The notes: generated from the sequence alone by a model not told the origin. 64,000 bases of DNA from Colwellia psychrerythraea (GCF_000764185.1 NZ_JQEC01000046.1:1-64000); one strand, 5' to 3'. Numbered from the stretch's first letter, positions 8,075 to 18,223 are shown. A program made the numbers and translations.

Positions 8075-10573
8075 CTAAACTTTAACAATTTTGATAGCAC
8101 ACTTTTTAAAATCCGTTTGTTTTGACAGCGGATCAGTGGCATCTAAAGTGACTTTGTTTACTAAACGACTAGCATCAAACCATGGCATAAACACTAAGCC
8201 AATTGGTGGCTTGTTACGGCCACGAGTTTCTACGCGTGTTTGTACTTCACCGCGACGAGAAATGAGTTTCACTAAATCGCCGCGACGCATACCACGTTTT
8301 TTAGCGTCATCTGGATGCATATATACTAAAGCATCTGGCATGGCTTTATATAACTCAGGAACACGTTGAGTCATAGAGCCTGAATGCCAATGCTCTAATA
8401 CACGACCAGTTGATAACCATAAGTCGTACTCTTCATCAGGTGATTCTGCTGCCGGCTCATAAGGGAGTGCAAAAATTCTCGCACGACCGTCTTTGTGACC
8501 ATAAAAATCCCAGCCACTACCCGATTTAACGTAAGGATCTGATCCTTCTTTAAAGCGCCATTTCGTTTCTTTGCCATTAACTACCGGCCAGCGTAAACCA
8601 CGCTCTTTGTGGTAGGTATCATACGGAGCTAAATCATGGGCATGTCCACGACCAAAAGTTGCATATTCTTCAAATAAGCCTTTCTGAATATAAAAACCAA
8701 AATCACGAGCGTCATCATTTAAACGATCTTCAGGCACTTCATCAATGGAGAACTTACCAACAGACGAATCTTTATAAAGCACGTCATATAACGTTTTACC
8801 GCGTACCTCGGGTTTTTTGGCTATCAGTTCTTCTGGCCAAACGTCTTCAACTTTAAAGCGTTTAGAGAATTCAACGAGTTGCCATAAATCTGATTTAGCG
8901 CCTGTCGGTGCTTCAACCATTTGATACCAAGATTGAGTACGACGTTCAGCATTACCATAAACACCTTCTTTTTCTACCCACATTGCTGTTGGTAAAATTA
9001 AGTCAGCGGCTTGTGCGGTAACTGTTGGGTATGGGTCAGACACAATAATAAAGTTTTTAGGATTACGGTAACCTGGATAACCTTCTTCATTAATATTGGC
9101 TGCGGCTTGCATGTTATTATTACATTGCACCCAATAAAAGTTTAATTTCCCATCTTTTAACATGCGATTTTGTAATGCTGCATGGTAACCCGGTTTTGGC
9201 GGAACAGTACCTTCCGGTAGGTCCCAAATTTTCTCAGCAATAGCTCTATGTTTAGGGTTATTAACGACCATATCTGCTGGTAAACGATGTGAGAAAGTAC
9301 CTACTTCACGTGCAGTACCACAAGCAGAAGGTTGCCCCGTTAATGAGAATGGACTGTTACCCGGCGTTGAGATTTTACCTGTTAATAAATGGATGTTATA
9401 AACAAGGTTGTTGGCCCAAACACCACGTGTATGCTGATTAAAACCCATGGTCCAAAAAGAGGTTACTTTAATTTTTGGATCCGCATATAACTCAGCCAAT
9501 GCTTCTAATTTATGCTCAGGTACACCTGATAGCTTAGAAACGTATTCAACGGTATAAGTGCTAACAAACTTCGCATATTCATCAAAATCTATCGGTGTTG
9601 AGCTACCGGCAGTTTTGCCATTGTTCTTAGCTGCTTGCTCTAATGGATGTTCTGGACGTAAACCATAACCAATATCCGTTTCACCCAATCTAAAGTTAGT
9701 GTGTTTGCTAACAAAATCTTTATTAACACGATCGGTTTTAATGATGTAGTTAGCAATGTAATTTAATATTGCTAAATCAGTTTGCGGAGTGAAAATCATG
9801 CCATTATCGGCTAAATCAAAACTTCTATGCTCAAAAGTTGATAATACAGCTACTTTTACATGGGGAGAACTCAAACGACGATCGGTTAAACGCGTCCATA
9901 AAATAGGATGCATTTCAGCCATGTTAGAGCCCCATAATACAAAGGCATCAGCAGCTTCTAAATCATCGTAACAACCCATAGGTTCATCGATGCCAAATGT
10001 ACGCATAAAACCACCCACAGCAGAGGCCATACAGTGACGAGCGTTCGGGTCAATATTGTTAGTACGAAAGCCAGCTTTCATTAACTTAACTGCAGCATAA
10101 CCTTCTTGCACTGTCCATTGGCCAGAGCCAAACATACCAAGTGCTTCTGGTCCGTCCTTTTTCAATGTATCTTTAGCTTTTTCTGCCATCACATTGAAAG
10201 CTTGATCCCAAGAGACTGGAGCAAATTCACCTTCTTTATCGTACTTGCCATTGGTCATGCGAAGTAGCGGTGTTGTTAATCTATCTTTGCCGTACATGAT
10301 TTTTGAAAGGAAGTAACCTTTAACACAGTTAAGGCCTTTATTAACCGGTGATTTGATATCACCATGGGTAGCAACAACTTTGCCATCCATTACACCAACA
10401 TTAACACTGCAGCCGGTACCACAAAAACGGCAGGGAGCTTTATCCCACTTTAATTTAGTAATATCAGAACTAGTAATTAAGTTTGAGGCTATTGCAGGCA
10501 CAGATACCCCAGCGACAGCCGCGGCAGCAGCTATTGCATTTGCTTTAATAAATTCTCGGCGATTAATTGTCAT
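8075..10573 (-). CDS. napA: periplasmic nitrate reductase catalytic subunit
   Basis: 832 residues. The twin-arginine signal (NRREFIK) marks it for folded export. The [4Fe-4S] cysteines are Cys48, Cys51, Cys55 and Cys83 (CRFCGTGC...LNCVKG). The molybdenum-ligand cysteine lies in [11 protein letters not shown], and the bis-MGD-binding segments ([26 protein letters not shown]) are intact. NapA reduces nitrate to nitrite with electrons from NapB, supporting low-oxygen nitrate respiration or redox balancing. A gap of 107 AT-rich bases separates it from napD. Confidence 0.97.
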   Translation of the reverse strand: MTINRREFIKANAIAAAAAVAGVSVPAIASNLITSSDITKLKWDKAPCRFCGTGCSVNVGVMDGKVVATHGDIKSPVNKGLNCVKGYFLSKIMYGKDRLTTPLLRMTNGKYDKEGEFAPVSWDQAFNVMAEKAKDTLKKDGPEALGMFGSGQWTVQEGYAAVKLMKAGFRTNNIDPNARHCMASAVGGFMRTFGIDEPMGCYDDLEAADAFVLWGSNMAEMHPILWTRLTDRRLSSPHVKVAVLSTFEHRSFDLADNGMIFTPQTDLAILNYIANYIIKTDRVNKDFVSKHTNFRLGETDIGYGLRPEHPLEQAAKNNGKTAGSSTPIDFDEYAKFVSTYTVEYVSKLSGVPEHKLEALAELYADPKIKVTSFWTMGFNQHTRGVWANNLVYNIHLLTGKISTPGNSPFSLTGQPSACGTAREVGTFSHRLPADMVVNNPKHRAIAEKIWDLPEGTVPPKPGYHAALQNRMLKDGKLNFYWVQCNNNMQAAANINEEGYPGYRNPKNFIIVSDPYPTVTAQAADLILPTAMWVEKEGVYGNAERRTQSWYQMVEAPTGAKSDLWQLVEFSKRFKVEDVWPEELIAKKPEVRGKTLYDVLYKDSSVGKFSIDEVPEDRLNDDARDFGFYIQKGLFEEYATFGRGHAHDLAPYDTYHKERGLRWPVVNGKETKWRFKEGSDPYVKSGSGWDFYGHKDGRARIFALPYEPAAESPDEEYDLWLSTGRVLEHWHSGSMTQRVPELYKAMPDALVYMHPDDAKKRGMRRGDLVKLISRRGEVQTRVETRGRNKPPIGLVFMPWFDASRLVNKVTLDATDPLSKQTDFKKCAIKIVKV

Positions 10574-10680
10574 CGTGTCACCTTCCTTTTGCTTATTTTG
10601 ATTCGGTTTTAAAATATGGTTATGTTTGATTGATTTAAATAATTTTTCTTTAATACGTTTATTTATTATTATTATTTTTT

Positions 10681-10974
10681 CTATAAAGGGGCGACATCGT
10701 CACCAGTACTCTCATCTAGGATTTGATGATAAACTGGTGATAAATTAATGATGCCTTTATGGACTCTTATAATGTCCATTTTTGTGCCAATATCTCTATA
10801 ACTATTGCCTTCTATAGTGAAAACGATTTTACCTTCTTCACTAGTCGCGTGAATTTCACTACCTTCAACATCTGTAATAGCTTGTTTCACTTCATCCAAC
10901 TGCGCCAATAAAGGGTAAGCTACAAAGCTCGCTACGTGATATTCAGATGTTGTATCTTCAGTGTTTTTCGTCAT
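10681..10974 (-). CDS. napD: NapD, NapA-specific chaperone
   Basis: 97 residues with the NapD fold signature: [12 protein letters not shown] at the N-terminus, a [19 protein letters not shown] strand region and the C-terminal INLSPVYHQ. In the family NapD binds the NapA twin-arginine signal peptide in the cytoplasm until the molybdenum cofactor is inserted. It lies between napF and napA. Confidence 0.9.
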   Translation of the reverse strand: MTKNTEDTTSEYHVASFVAYPLLAQLDEVKQAITDVEGSEIHATSEEGKIVFTIEGNSYRDIGTKMDIIRVHKGIINLSPVYHQILDESTGDDVAPL

Positions 10975-11007
10975 ATTGATTCTTAAATTACGTTAAGTTG
11001 AATTAAG

Positions 11008-11613
11008 TCAGCTTGCGTTTGGTTCGAATGTAAATGCTAGGGCATCTTGTGGGCAGCTTTTAATACATGCACCACACTGCGTACAATCAAGGTCATTTAA
11101 ACTCGGTTGAGGAATGCTTGAGTTAAGGTAATTAAATTTAATTACGCTTGTTTCACATTCATCACGGCAACTTTGACAATAAATATTATTTTTAGCTAAA
11201 CACTTATCACTAATCTCTAACGTTACTGGCCAAGCTTTTTTATTCTTATCTAAGGTATTCTCTTTAATCGAAACTTTAGCCGCAGCTTCTGTAGAACTAC
11301 CTTCATGACTTTCAATACAAGGGAAAGTGCCCGAAAAAAGTGGTTGCTGACAAGTCTCGATACACTTATTACAAAAGGTACATTCACCTAAGCTAAAATC
11401 GACCTTTGGAAAGCCATCTTCACCTTTTACAATAATGTTACTTTCACAACTGCTAATGCAGTCTTGGCATTGTGTGCAGCCTGAGGTAAATACCGCTTCA
11501 TTAATTACCCAAGGTAAGCGCAGCTCTTGCTTAGTTTTAACACTACCGCGAAAAAAACGTCTTTTTGATGGGTCTGCTAAGCGTTCCACTGTATTAGTCT
11601 TATTAGTAAACAA
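11008..11613 (-). CDS. napF: ferredoxin-type protein NapF
   Basis: 201 residues with cysteine clusters for [4Fe-4S] centres: CTQCQDCISSCE, CTFCNKCIETCQ, a CLAK..CQSCRDECE group and CTQCGACIKSCP. NapF is a cytoplasmic iron-sulfur protein implicated in NapA maturation and iron-sulfur loading. The most upstream start is TTG at 11613, just after the napE stop, but no clear Shine-Dalgarno sequence supports it. GTG at residue 8 is the alternative. I keep the TTG because of the tight coupling to napE. Confidence 0.85.
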   Translation of the reverse strand: MFTNKTNTVERLADPSKRRFFRGSVKTKQELRLPWVINEAVFTSGCTQCQDCISSCESNIIVKGEDGFPKVDFSLGECTFCNKCIETCQQPLFSGTFPCIESHEGSSTEAAAKVSIKENTLDKNKKAWPVTLEISDKCLAKNNIYCQSCRDECETSVIKFNYLNSSIPQPSLNDLDCTQCGACIKSCPQDALAFTFEPNAS

Positions 11614-11617
11614 GTGA

Positions 11618-11782
11618 TTAAGATATCGGTGGGCCTAAGAAGGCTAGTTGACTGAACCATACAGCAAAGCCAAAACCGGCAACGATAATTACCGATAAAA
11701 TTGGCGCTAAAAATACCGCTAAAAAAATAAATGTATTTCGCTCATACTTTTTTTGTTGTTCAGGAGATGTTGCTTGATTCAT
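11618..11782 (-). CDS. napE: NapE, small membrane protein
   Basis: 54 residues (start MNQATSPEQQKKYERN, then one hydrophobic helix TFIFLAVFLAPILSVIIVAG, ending FLGPPIS). Size, single membrane span and first position before napF match NapE of napEFDABC operons. Its biochemical role is poorly known; it is an inner-membrane protein encoded with periplasmic nitrate reductase. ATG 11782 is preceded by GAGAGCATT. The TAA at 11620-11618 lies 4 bases before the TTG start chosen for napF. Confidence 0.88.
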   Translation of the reverse strand: MNQATSPEQQKKYERNTFIFLAVFLAPILSVIIVAGFGFAVWFSQLAFLGPPIS

Positions 11783-11821
11783 AATGCTCTCGAAAGTTTA
11801 TGATTAAGTTAAGCTATATTT

Positions 11822-11870
11822 AGGACTGATTTTAATCCTTTGTTAGTTCGCTTATATTGACGTAGATCAA
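11822..11870 (-). promoter_or_regulatory. FNR box and -10 element of the nap operon
   Basis: TTGAC-GTAG-ATCAA at 11857-11870 is a near-perfect FNR site (consensus TTGAT-N4-ATCAA). On the minus strand TAAAAT at 11834-11829 is a good -10. If transcription starts near 11822, the FNR site is centred at -41.5, the class II activator position. This predicts anaerobic induction of napEFDABC. No clear NarL/NarP heptamer cluster was found. Confidence 0.8.
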
Positions 11871-12021
11871 ACTTTGTAAAATAACCATAGTTCATTTGTG
11901 GTTTTATCCAGTATAGATGTTAAATATTGGAAATAGCTAGGGTGTTTTTTATATTTTTGTCTTAATATACTTGATAAACTTAATGTTATTCTCCTTTGCT
12001 ATTTTAGGCTGTTAAAAACCA

Positions 12022-14241
12022 ATGCAAGTCCAACACTTCACTCATTGGCTTAAAGATTATGCTAAGCAAGCCTTATTAAACAATGAACGTCGCTTAGTTG
12101 TTTTATCTGGCAGTGAAACATGGGCACTGTCATTAATAGGGTCTATCGATGTAGTATCTGAGTTTTTACAAGGTAGTGCTCATGAAGAGTCGAATTTATC
12201 TGCCCCTCATTCGACCTGCTTAATATATGGAGATAGTGCAACCTTTCCTGCAAATGTGCAGAAAAAGCGCTATCGAGATAAGTTAGGCAGTGAAAGTGAT
12301 GTCATTATTTTTGTCGACAGCCAATTTACTATTGATGCTTTTGCGGCATTATCAGGCACCTTAAAAGCTGGCGGATTATTCTTTATAGTGCTAACAGAAC
12401 TCAATAAATATTCTCAAGAGAGTCTGTTTTTTAAACGGTTTTATGCATTAATTCAAGTGATGCCTTGCCATACTATTATCACTGAATTACAAGCTAAGCT
12501 TTCACCACCAAGCATATGCCTCGTTGAGCCAGAACATAAAGATGTACACGAGAATTATCCATTAGGCTGCATTACTGCCGAGCAGTACAGTGCGGTACAA
12601 GCCATTGTTAAGGTCGTTACCGGTCATAGAAAAAGACCGTTGGTGTTAACTGCTGATCGTGGCAGAGGTAAATCGTCGGCTTTAGCTATTAGCTGTGCTC
12701 AGCTATTGCAAGCGAATGAAGAAAGTGTATTTCAAATTGTTATTACCGCGCCAGATATTCAAGCTTTAGCGGTTTTCTTTAGGCAACTAAGTGATAGCTT
12801 GCCTAAAGCTGAACAGCGAGGCAATACTTTTACTTTTGGTAATGCTAGTCTGGTATTTGTCCCTGTCGATCAACTATTGAAACAACCCGTAAATGTGAAT
12901 CTTGTTTTGGTCGATGAAGCGGCTGCAATTCCAGTATATCTACTCGAGCAATTACTTGCCTATAACCACCGCATGGTTTTTGCTAGTACTGTTCACGGTT
13001 ATGAAGGGGCAGGGCGCGGTTTTACCTTGAAATTTCAAAAAACTCTCGCTAGATTATGCCCACAGTGGAAAAGCTTACATATTAAGCAGCCTATTCGCTG
13101 GCGACAAGATGATCCGCTTGAGCGGTTAGTCTTTGATGGCTGTTTATTAAATGCCGAACTATCGGTATTAACACCTCCCTTGAAAATAAATACCGCTGAT
13201 AGCGCTAATAAAAAGTGCAATTACCTAGAATTTTCAGTGTTTAAAGTTATCACCGCAAAAGAGTTACTTAATGACGAGGGCTTGTTGCAACAAGTTTTTG
13301 CTATTTTAGTTACTGCACATTATCAAACTAAGCCGAGCGATTTACAGTTGTTACTAGATAATCCACAGGTACAACTGGCTTGTCTTTTTTCAACAAATAG
13401 TGCGCAGTTAGAGGTTATCGCGGTTGCCTTACTAATGAATGAAGGGAAAAACAATGGTGTTGATGAGGCGGATGTCAGGGCGATAAAAAGCTCACAACGT
13501 CGTTTACGTAGTCACTTTTTACCTCAATCATTATTGAGTCATTGTGGCTTTGAACAAGCCTTTGATTATAACTATTTACGAATTATGCGCATTGCAGTGC
13601 ACCCACAAATACAGCAGCAAGGCATTGGCCTACATTTTCTAGCAAAAATACAGCAGTTAGCGGCAGGGCAGGGCGCTGATTTTATTGGCTCTAGCTTTGG
13701 TGTTAATCATCAGTTATTAGCCTTTTGGCTAAAAGTAGATTTTACTATTGCTCGTATCGGCTTTACTAAAGATAAAGCCAGTGGTGAGCACTCAGCCTTA
13801 GTTATTTTGGGGGTAAATGCACTCGCGGAGCAAAGACAGCAACTATTTAAAAGGGATTTTTACCGTAGCTTTGATTATTTACTGTTAGAAGAATACAAGT
13901 CGTTGAACAGTAAACTTGTGCATTTGCTATTGAGACAAAATGAGAAGGAATACCTAGCTGAGTTATCGACAGCTGATATTGTAAGTGTTCATGCCTATGC
14001 AAAAGGCGAACGTTTATATAGTAGTTGCGCTTATAGTCTGTATTTATGGCTCAAACATGACTTAGTTATTCAGAGTAAATATGAATCTGGTGAAGTTATC
14101 GGGCAATCTTTAGTGCTTATTGCAAGGTTGGTGCAAAAGCATGATACTGACACTGTTTGTCAGTTATATGGTTTAACGGGCAAAAAAATGTTGAATCAAT
14201 ACATTAAAGACTATATCTGTATGAGACTAAAGCTGTCGTAA
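12022..14241 (+). CDS. tmcA: tRNA(Met) cytidine acetyltransferase
   Basis: 739 residues, somewhat longer than the E. coli enzyme. Order: N-terminal RecD-like/DUF1726 domain; helicase-type ATPase with Walker A ADRGRGKSS (about 211-219) and Walker B VLVDEAAAIP; GNAT acetyltransferase motif MRIAVHPQIQQQGIGLHFL; C-terminal tRNA-binding tail. TmcA uses ATP and acetyl-CoA to make N4-acetylcytidine at the wobble position of elongator tRNA-Met. Divergent from the nap operon; no strong ribosome binding site is visible before the ATG. Confidence 0.93.
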   Translation: MQVQHFTHWLKDYAKQALLNNERRLVVLSGSETWALSLIGSIDVVSEFLQGSAHEESNLSAPHSTCLIYGDSATFPANVQKKRYRDKLGSESDVIIFVDSQFTIDAFAALSGTLKAGGLFFIVLTELNKYSQESLFFKRFYALIQVMPCHTIITELQAKLSPPSICLVEPEHKDVHENYPLGCITAEQYSAVQAIVKVVTGHRKRPLVLTADRGRGKSSALAISCAQLLQANEESVFQIVITAPDIQALAVFFRQLSDSLPKAEQRGNTFTFGNASLVFVPVDQLLKQPVNVNLVLVDEAAAIPVYLLEQLLAYNHRMVFASTVHGYEGAGRGFTLKFQKTLARLCPQWKSLHIKQPIRWRQDDPLERLVFDGCLLNAELSVLTPPLKINTADSANKKCNYLEFSVFKVITAKELLNDEGLLQQVFAILVTAHYQTKPSDLQLLLDNPQVQLACLFSTNSAQLEVIAVALLMNEGKNNGVDEADVRAIKSSQRRLRSHFLPQSLLSHCGFEQAFDYNYLRIMRIAVHPQIQQQGIGLHFLAKIQQLAAGQGADFIGSSFGVNHQLLAFWLKVDFTIARIGFTKDKASGEHSALVILGVNALAEQRQQLFKRDFYRSFDYLLLEEYKSLNSKLVHLLLRQNEKEYLAELSTADIVSVHAYAKGERLYSSCAYSLYLWLKHDLVIQSKYESGEVIGQSLVLIARLVQKHDTDTVCQLYGLTGKKMLNQYIKDYICMRLKLS

Positions 14242-14298
14242 CTTGATAGTGATGATTAAATATCGAATGTATAATTAATCAAAGTAAGCTAATGGCAG

Positions 14299-14535
14299 TT
14301 ATTCGCTTACTGGTTTCTCTCTTTTTAAAGCATGCCAATGCCAAAAACGCTGCATAGCTATATATTCGCAACGTTTATCTCCACAAAAGTGGATATCATC
14401 GTGGTGCAGTAACTTGTTTAAATAAAAACAGATCGTTTGCGCTAAACCACTGCTTGGATTATTTTTATAAGTAGTTAGCAGCATAACTAACCAATTTTCT
14501 ATATTAGTAAACTCTGTTGATGTGGTTAGACACAT
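14299..14535 (-). CDS. small cysteine-containing protein B (unknown)
   Basis: 78 residues. ATG 14535 has an excellent AGGAGAGAG Shine-Dalgarno sequence and lies 13 bases after the stop of the gene before it, so a longer start inside that gene is unlikely. The C-terminal half reads LLHHDDIHFCGDKRCEYIA followed by FWHWHA. This aligns with LLDSGLLHCGDCKCLNAK...IWHTL of the upstream protein, with a shared C-G-D-x-(K/R)-C core. There is no signal peptide. Function unknown; it may be iron-related because of the Fur-like site upstream of the pair. Confidence 0.6.
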   Translation of the reverse strand: MCLTTSTEFTNIENWLVMLLTTYKNNPSSGLAQTICFYLNKLLHHDDIHFCGDKRCEYIAMQRFWHWHALKREKPVSE

Positions 14536-14548
14536 AATTATCTCTCTC

Positions 14549-14731
14549 CTAGATAACATCACTGTTAGTGCTACTTGCCAGTAAGGTATGCCAAATAACG
14601 GCTTTTGCTTTAGCATTTAGACATTTACAGTCACCGCAGTGTAGTAGGCCTGAATCAAGTAAATGAGTAAGTAAATTACTCGATATCTCAACTTGTACTT
14701 TATCGGTATTATTAATAGCTATAGTGTTCAT
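14549..14731 (-). CDS. small cysteine-containing protein A (unknown)
   Basis: 60 residues. GGGGGATAGAT immediately before the ATG is a strong ribosome binding site. The core HCGDCKCLNAKAKAVIW has three closely spaced cysteines, preceded by a short leucine-rich helix. It is the first gene of a two-gene minus-strand operon with a distant relative. Small proteins of similar pattern occur in marine gammaproteobacteria, but I know of no established function. A Fur-like box lies 49 bases upstream of the start. Confidence 0.6.
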   Translation of the reverse strand: MNTIAINNTDKVQVEISSNLLTHLLDSGLLHCGDCKCLNAKAKAVIWHTLLASSTNSDVI

Positions 14732-14779
14732 ATCTATCCCCCGTGTTTTTATTAAGCATAAACAAAGAAATCAATGAAT

Positions 14780-14798
14780 GCAAATGATAACTATTATC
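14780..14798. promoter_or_regulatory. Fur box between the small-protein operon and the ABC exporter
   Basis: GCAAATGATAACTATTATC matches the 19-base Fur consensus GATAATGATAATCATTATC at 15 positions and keeps the AATGATAA and TTATC halves. It is centred about 58 bases before the small-protein start and about 116 bases before the ABC ATPase start, so either or both could be iron-repressed. Confidence 0.65.
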
Positions 14799-14904
14799 AC
14801 CTGGTGTTTGTTGGTAAAGTTATTGAAAGTAAATGTTATTTAATTTTACTAACAGCGGTTAGTAGTACAATATGGATAGATATTGAAGGATAAGGAACGA
14901 GTTT

Positions 14905-15786
14905 ATGAGCGCAGCTGTTAGCGTGCAGTCACTTTGTAAACATTATAAAGATGTTTGCGCCGTTGATAATGTCAGTTTCGAGGTACAACAGGGTCACTGT
15001 TTTGGTTTACTTGGGCCTAATGGAGCAGGGAAAACCACTACTATTGAAATTATGGAGGGTATTATTAGTGCTTCTTCAGGACAAGTGCTTTATCAAGGAC
15101 AACTTGTCGATAAGCAAATTTCACAACAAATAGGTATACAGTTTCAAAATACCGCCTTACAAGACTATTTAACGGTTAAAGAAACCCTTAATCTATTTGC
15201 TGCTTTCTATCAAAATACAGTACCGCAAGAACAGTTAATTGAGTTATGTGACTTAACTGAATTTTTAAATCGTGATAATCGTTTGCTTTCTGGTGGGCAA
15301 AGGCAGCGACTTTTACTGGCTTTAGCTTTGATCAATGATCCTCAAATTATCTTTCTTGATGAGCCAACTACCGGCTTAGACCCTCATGCAAGGCGTAACT
15401 TTTGGCAATTAATCAAAAATATTAAAGCGCAGAATAAAACCATTATCCTAACAACCCACTATATGGATGAAGCAGAGCAGCTTTGCGACGATATTGTCAT
15501 TATGGATAAAGGTAAAATAATTGAGGCAGGCACACCTCACCAATTATTAAGCAAACATTTTGATGATATTTTTATATACCTGCCCCAATCCCAGATCTCA
15601 ACAGTGCTAGTAGCAAAACATGGTTGGAATAAATTGGCTGACCGGGTTGAAATAACCAGTAAAAACGTTGAACAAACGTTAACGTTGTTGATGGGGCAAG
15701 GTGTTTCTCTTGATGGTTTACATGTTAAGTCAGCCAACCTTGATGATTTATTTTTGAAGTTAACAGGCCATTCTCTTCAAGCCTAG
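14905..15786 (+). CDS. ABC transporter ATP-binding protein (ABC-2 exporter type)
   Basis: 293 residues. Walker A is GPNGAGKTTT, the Q-loop is near GIQFQNTALQDYLTV, the signature is LSGGQRQRLLLALAL and Walker B is IIFLDEPTTGLD, followed by an H-loop histidine (LTTHYMDEAE). A C-terminal extension of about 70 residues is typical of drug, antibiotic or polysaccharide exporter ATPases. It energises the permease encoded 33 bases downstream. The start has an AAGGATAAGGAACG ribosome binding region. Substrate unknown. Confidence 0.92.
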   Translation: MSAAVSVQSLCKHYKDVCAVDNVSFEVQQGHCFGLLGPNGAGKTTTIEIMEGIISASSGQVLYQGQLVDKQISQQIGIQFQNTALQDYLTVKETLNLFAAFYQNTVPQEQLIELCDLTEFLNRDNRLLSGGQRQRLLLALALINDPQIIFLDEPTTGLDPHARRNFWQLIKNIKAQNKTIILTTHYMDEAEQLCDDIVIMDKGKIIEAGTPHQLLSKHFDDIFIYLPQSQISTVLVAKHGWNKLADRVEITSKNVEQTLTLLMGQGVSLDGLHVKSANLDDLFLKLTGHSLQA

Positions 15787-15819
15787 TTGCCAAAGTAGCT
15801 TTATAGCTTAGGATGTTTT

Positions 15820-16851
15820 ATGAATTTCAATCGTTTTTTTGCTGTATTTAAAGCGCGTAATATTGAGTTTTTCCGTGATAAGTCAGCTCTTGGCTGGAAC
15901 TTATTTTTCCCGGTCTTATTATTAGTTGGCTTTTCATTTATATTTTCTGGTGACGGTCGTCCTGCTTATAAAATAGGTTTGCTTAGCCAACAAGATCAAA
16001 GCCAAAGTTCGGCACAAACAATATTAACGCAACTACGCTTTATTGATTTTATTGACTATAAGGATGTTGATTTAGCAAAAGCAAAACTCAGCCGGCACAG
16101 TCTTGATTTGTTAGTTGATTATAGTACTCAGCGTTATTGGGTGAACGAAGAGTCTTCAAAAAGTTATTTAGTCGAAAAAATATTCCTCGGCCAGCAGCTA
16201 AGCCAACAACCCGGCTTTACTCGCTTAGAAAGTAGCGGTGAAAGTATTCGCTATGTTGATTGGGTATTACCAGGGATTTTAGGCATGAATATGATGTTTA
16301 GCTGCCTATTTGGTGTTGGTTATGTGATTGTGCGCTATCGAAAAAATTCAGTATTAAAACGCTTGAAGGCGACGCCATTATCGGCATTTGAGTTTGTATC
16401 GGCGCAATTACTGTCGCGCTTATTTATCGTGATGTTTATGTCGACGGTAGTTTACAGTGGTTGTAATCTGTTTTTTGATTTTTTTATGCTCGGTAGTTAT
16501 ATAGACTTATTCATCATTGGTGCCTTAGGCGCTTTTTGTTTAATTAGTTTAGGTTTACTGGTGGCAAGTCGTAGTAAAAGTGAGGAGCTTATTGGCGGCT
16601 TATTGAATTTAACGTCTTGGCCTATGATGATGCTTTCAGGGGTTTGGTTCAGTTTAGAAGGGGCGCCTGATGGACTAAAGGTATTAGCTAACTTTATGCC
16701 ATTGACCCACATGGTTGCTGGCGCAAGGGCGGTAATTACTGAAGGGGCATCGTTGAATGATATTAGCTTTCATATCAGTATGTTAATGCTGATGAGTAGT
16801 GTTTTTTTACTGCTAGGGGCATATTTATTTAGTTGGAATACCGAACGATAA
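15820..16851 (+). CDS. ABC-2 type permease
   Basis: 343 residues. One N-terminal helix (about 25-43) is followed by an extracytoplasmic domain of about 110 residues, then five further hydrophobic segments from about 150 onward. The conserved MMMLSGVWFSLEGAPDGLK...MPLTHMVAGARA segment is typical of ABC-2 permeases. Pairs with the upstream ATPase to export an unknown compound. AGGATGTTTT precedes the start. Confidence 0.88.
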   Translation: MNFNRFFAVFKARNIEFFRDKSALGWNLFFPVLLLVGFSFIFSGDGRPAYKIGLLSQQDQSQSSAQTILTQLRFIDFIDYKDVDLAKAKLSRHSLDLLVDYSTQRYWVNEESSKSYLVEKIFLGQQLSQQPGFTRLESSGESIRYVDWVLPGILGMNMMFSCLFGVGYVIVRYRKNSVLKRLKATPLSAFEFVSAQLLSRLFIVMFMSTVVYSGCNLFFDFFMLGSYIDLFIIGALGAFCLISLGLLVASRSKSEELIGGLLNLTSWPMMMLSGVWFSLEGAPDGLKVLANFMPLTHMVAGARAVITEGASLNDISFHISMLMLMSSVFLLLGAYLFSWNTER

Positions 16852-17085
16852 ATATTTTTCAATAAGTATAATATCAGAGTAATTGACTAATCATACTAGC
16901 ATTGAAAGGATAGTGTTGAGGTGTATATTAGTATTATAAATAAGCAAGTAAAGTCGGTGTTTTGCCGCTTTATTCTATCAACTGAGTTGGTGGTAATTAC
17001 ATGGTCATACCAGTATACTTGATTTTAAATAGGTAGTTATACTAAATAACTACCAGTGTTTATCCCTTTTATTGAGAGACCTATT

Positions 17086-18204
17086 ATGGCTGTTGTGATT
17101 AGCGGAACGGGTTTATACACTCCTTCGCAGAGCATCTCAAATGATGAATTAGTACACTGTTTTAACCAATATGTAGAAAAATTTAACCTAACCCATAGTC
17201 AGGAGATTGAAGAGGGTAAGGTAACGGCATTATCTCCTTCCGACAGCAGTTTTATTGAAAAAGCTTCTGGTATTAAAAGTCGCTATGTTATGGCTAAAGA
17301 AGACATTTTAAATGTTGATGTGATGTCGCCGCGTTTTACTGAACGCAGTAATGATGAGCTTTCCATGCAAGCTGAGATCGGTGTCGCAGCAGCTCAAAAA
17401 GCGATGGCGGCTGCCAACAAAACCGCGGGTGATATTGACCTTATTATTGTTGCTTGTGCTTATACACAACGCTCTTACCCCGCGATGGCCATTGAAATAC
17501 AAAAAGCATTAGGCTGTGGTGGTTGGGGTTTCGATATGTTGGTAGCATGTTCTGCCGCTACTTTTGGTATTATCAATGCTGCCAATGCTATTCGTAGTGG
17601 CACAGCTAAAACCGTATTGGTGATCAACCCTGAGATACTATCACCTCAAATAAATTATCGTGACCGAGATAGTCATTTTATTTTTGGTGATGTTGCCACA
17701 GCATCAATCATTGAAGATGAGAGTACCGCCAATGCGGAGCATGTTTTTAAAATAATTAGTGAAAAACCTATCACTAACTTCTCTAATAACATCCGTAGTA
17801 ACATTGGTTATATGAATACCTGTAGTCCAGACCATGTTGATGATGTTGATAAATATTTTATCCAACAAGGGCGTAAGGTGTTTAAAGAAGTTTTACCTAT
17901 GGTCTCTAGTTTGATCACTACAGAAATGGAAAAACTTAGCCTTGGTGCTAATGATATTAAACGACTTTATTTACATCAAGCTAATATTAATATGAATAAT
18001 TTTATTGCTAAAAAAGTATTAGGCAGAGAGCCTACTATTAGTGAAGCGCCTATTATTTTAGATGAATACGCCAATACTAGCTCAGCAGGTTGTATCATCA
18101 CTTTACATAAGAATAAACAAGGCTTGGTCGCGGGGGATAAGAGTGTTCTATGCTCATTTGGCGCTGGTTATTCAGCGTGTTGTTTAATACTGGAATATCT
18201 ATAA
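17086..18204 (+). CDS. 3-oxoacyl-ACP synthase III-like (KASIII) enzyme
   Basis: 372 residues from ATG 17086 (MAVVISGTGLYTP), chosen over a start ten codons upstream because KASIII proteins begin this way and GAGAG precedes it. The thiolase-fold triad is intact: Cys155 (LVACSAATFG), His297 (LHQAN) and Asn330 (NTSSAG). It is about 55 residues longer than housekeeping FabH, with an insertion after residue 30 (to about 60). It probably condenses an acyl-CoA or acyl-ACP with malonyl-ACP. Whether it primes ordinary fatty acids or a special lipid is open. A small unknown gene follows after 19 bases. Confidence 0.85.
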   Translation: MAVVISGTGLYTPSQSISNDELVHCFNQYVEKFNLTHSQEIEEGKVTALSPSDSSFIEKASGIKSRYVMAKEDILNVDVMSPRFTERSNDELSMQAEIGVAAAQKAMAAANKTAGDIDLIIVACAYTQRSYPAMAIEIQKALGCGGWGFDMLVACSAATFGIINAANAIRSGTAKTVLVINPEILSPQINYRDRDSHFIFGDVATASIIEDESTANAEHVFKIISEKPITNFSNNIRSNIGYMNTCSPDHVDDVDKYFIQQGRKVFKEVLPMVSSLITTEMEKLSLGANDIKRLYLHQANINMNNFIAKKVLGREPTISEAPIILDEYANTSSAGCIITLHKNKQGLVAGDKSVLCSFGAGYSACCLILEYL

Positions 18205-18223
18205 CGAAATAAGACTTGCGCCT

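Noticed and set aside
10640-10680. ATT/ATTT microsatellite between napD and napA as a phase-variation tract.
   Set aside because: The repeat is short and imperfect and lies in a non-coding gap; nothing links its length to napA expression.
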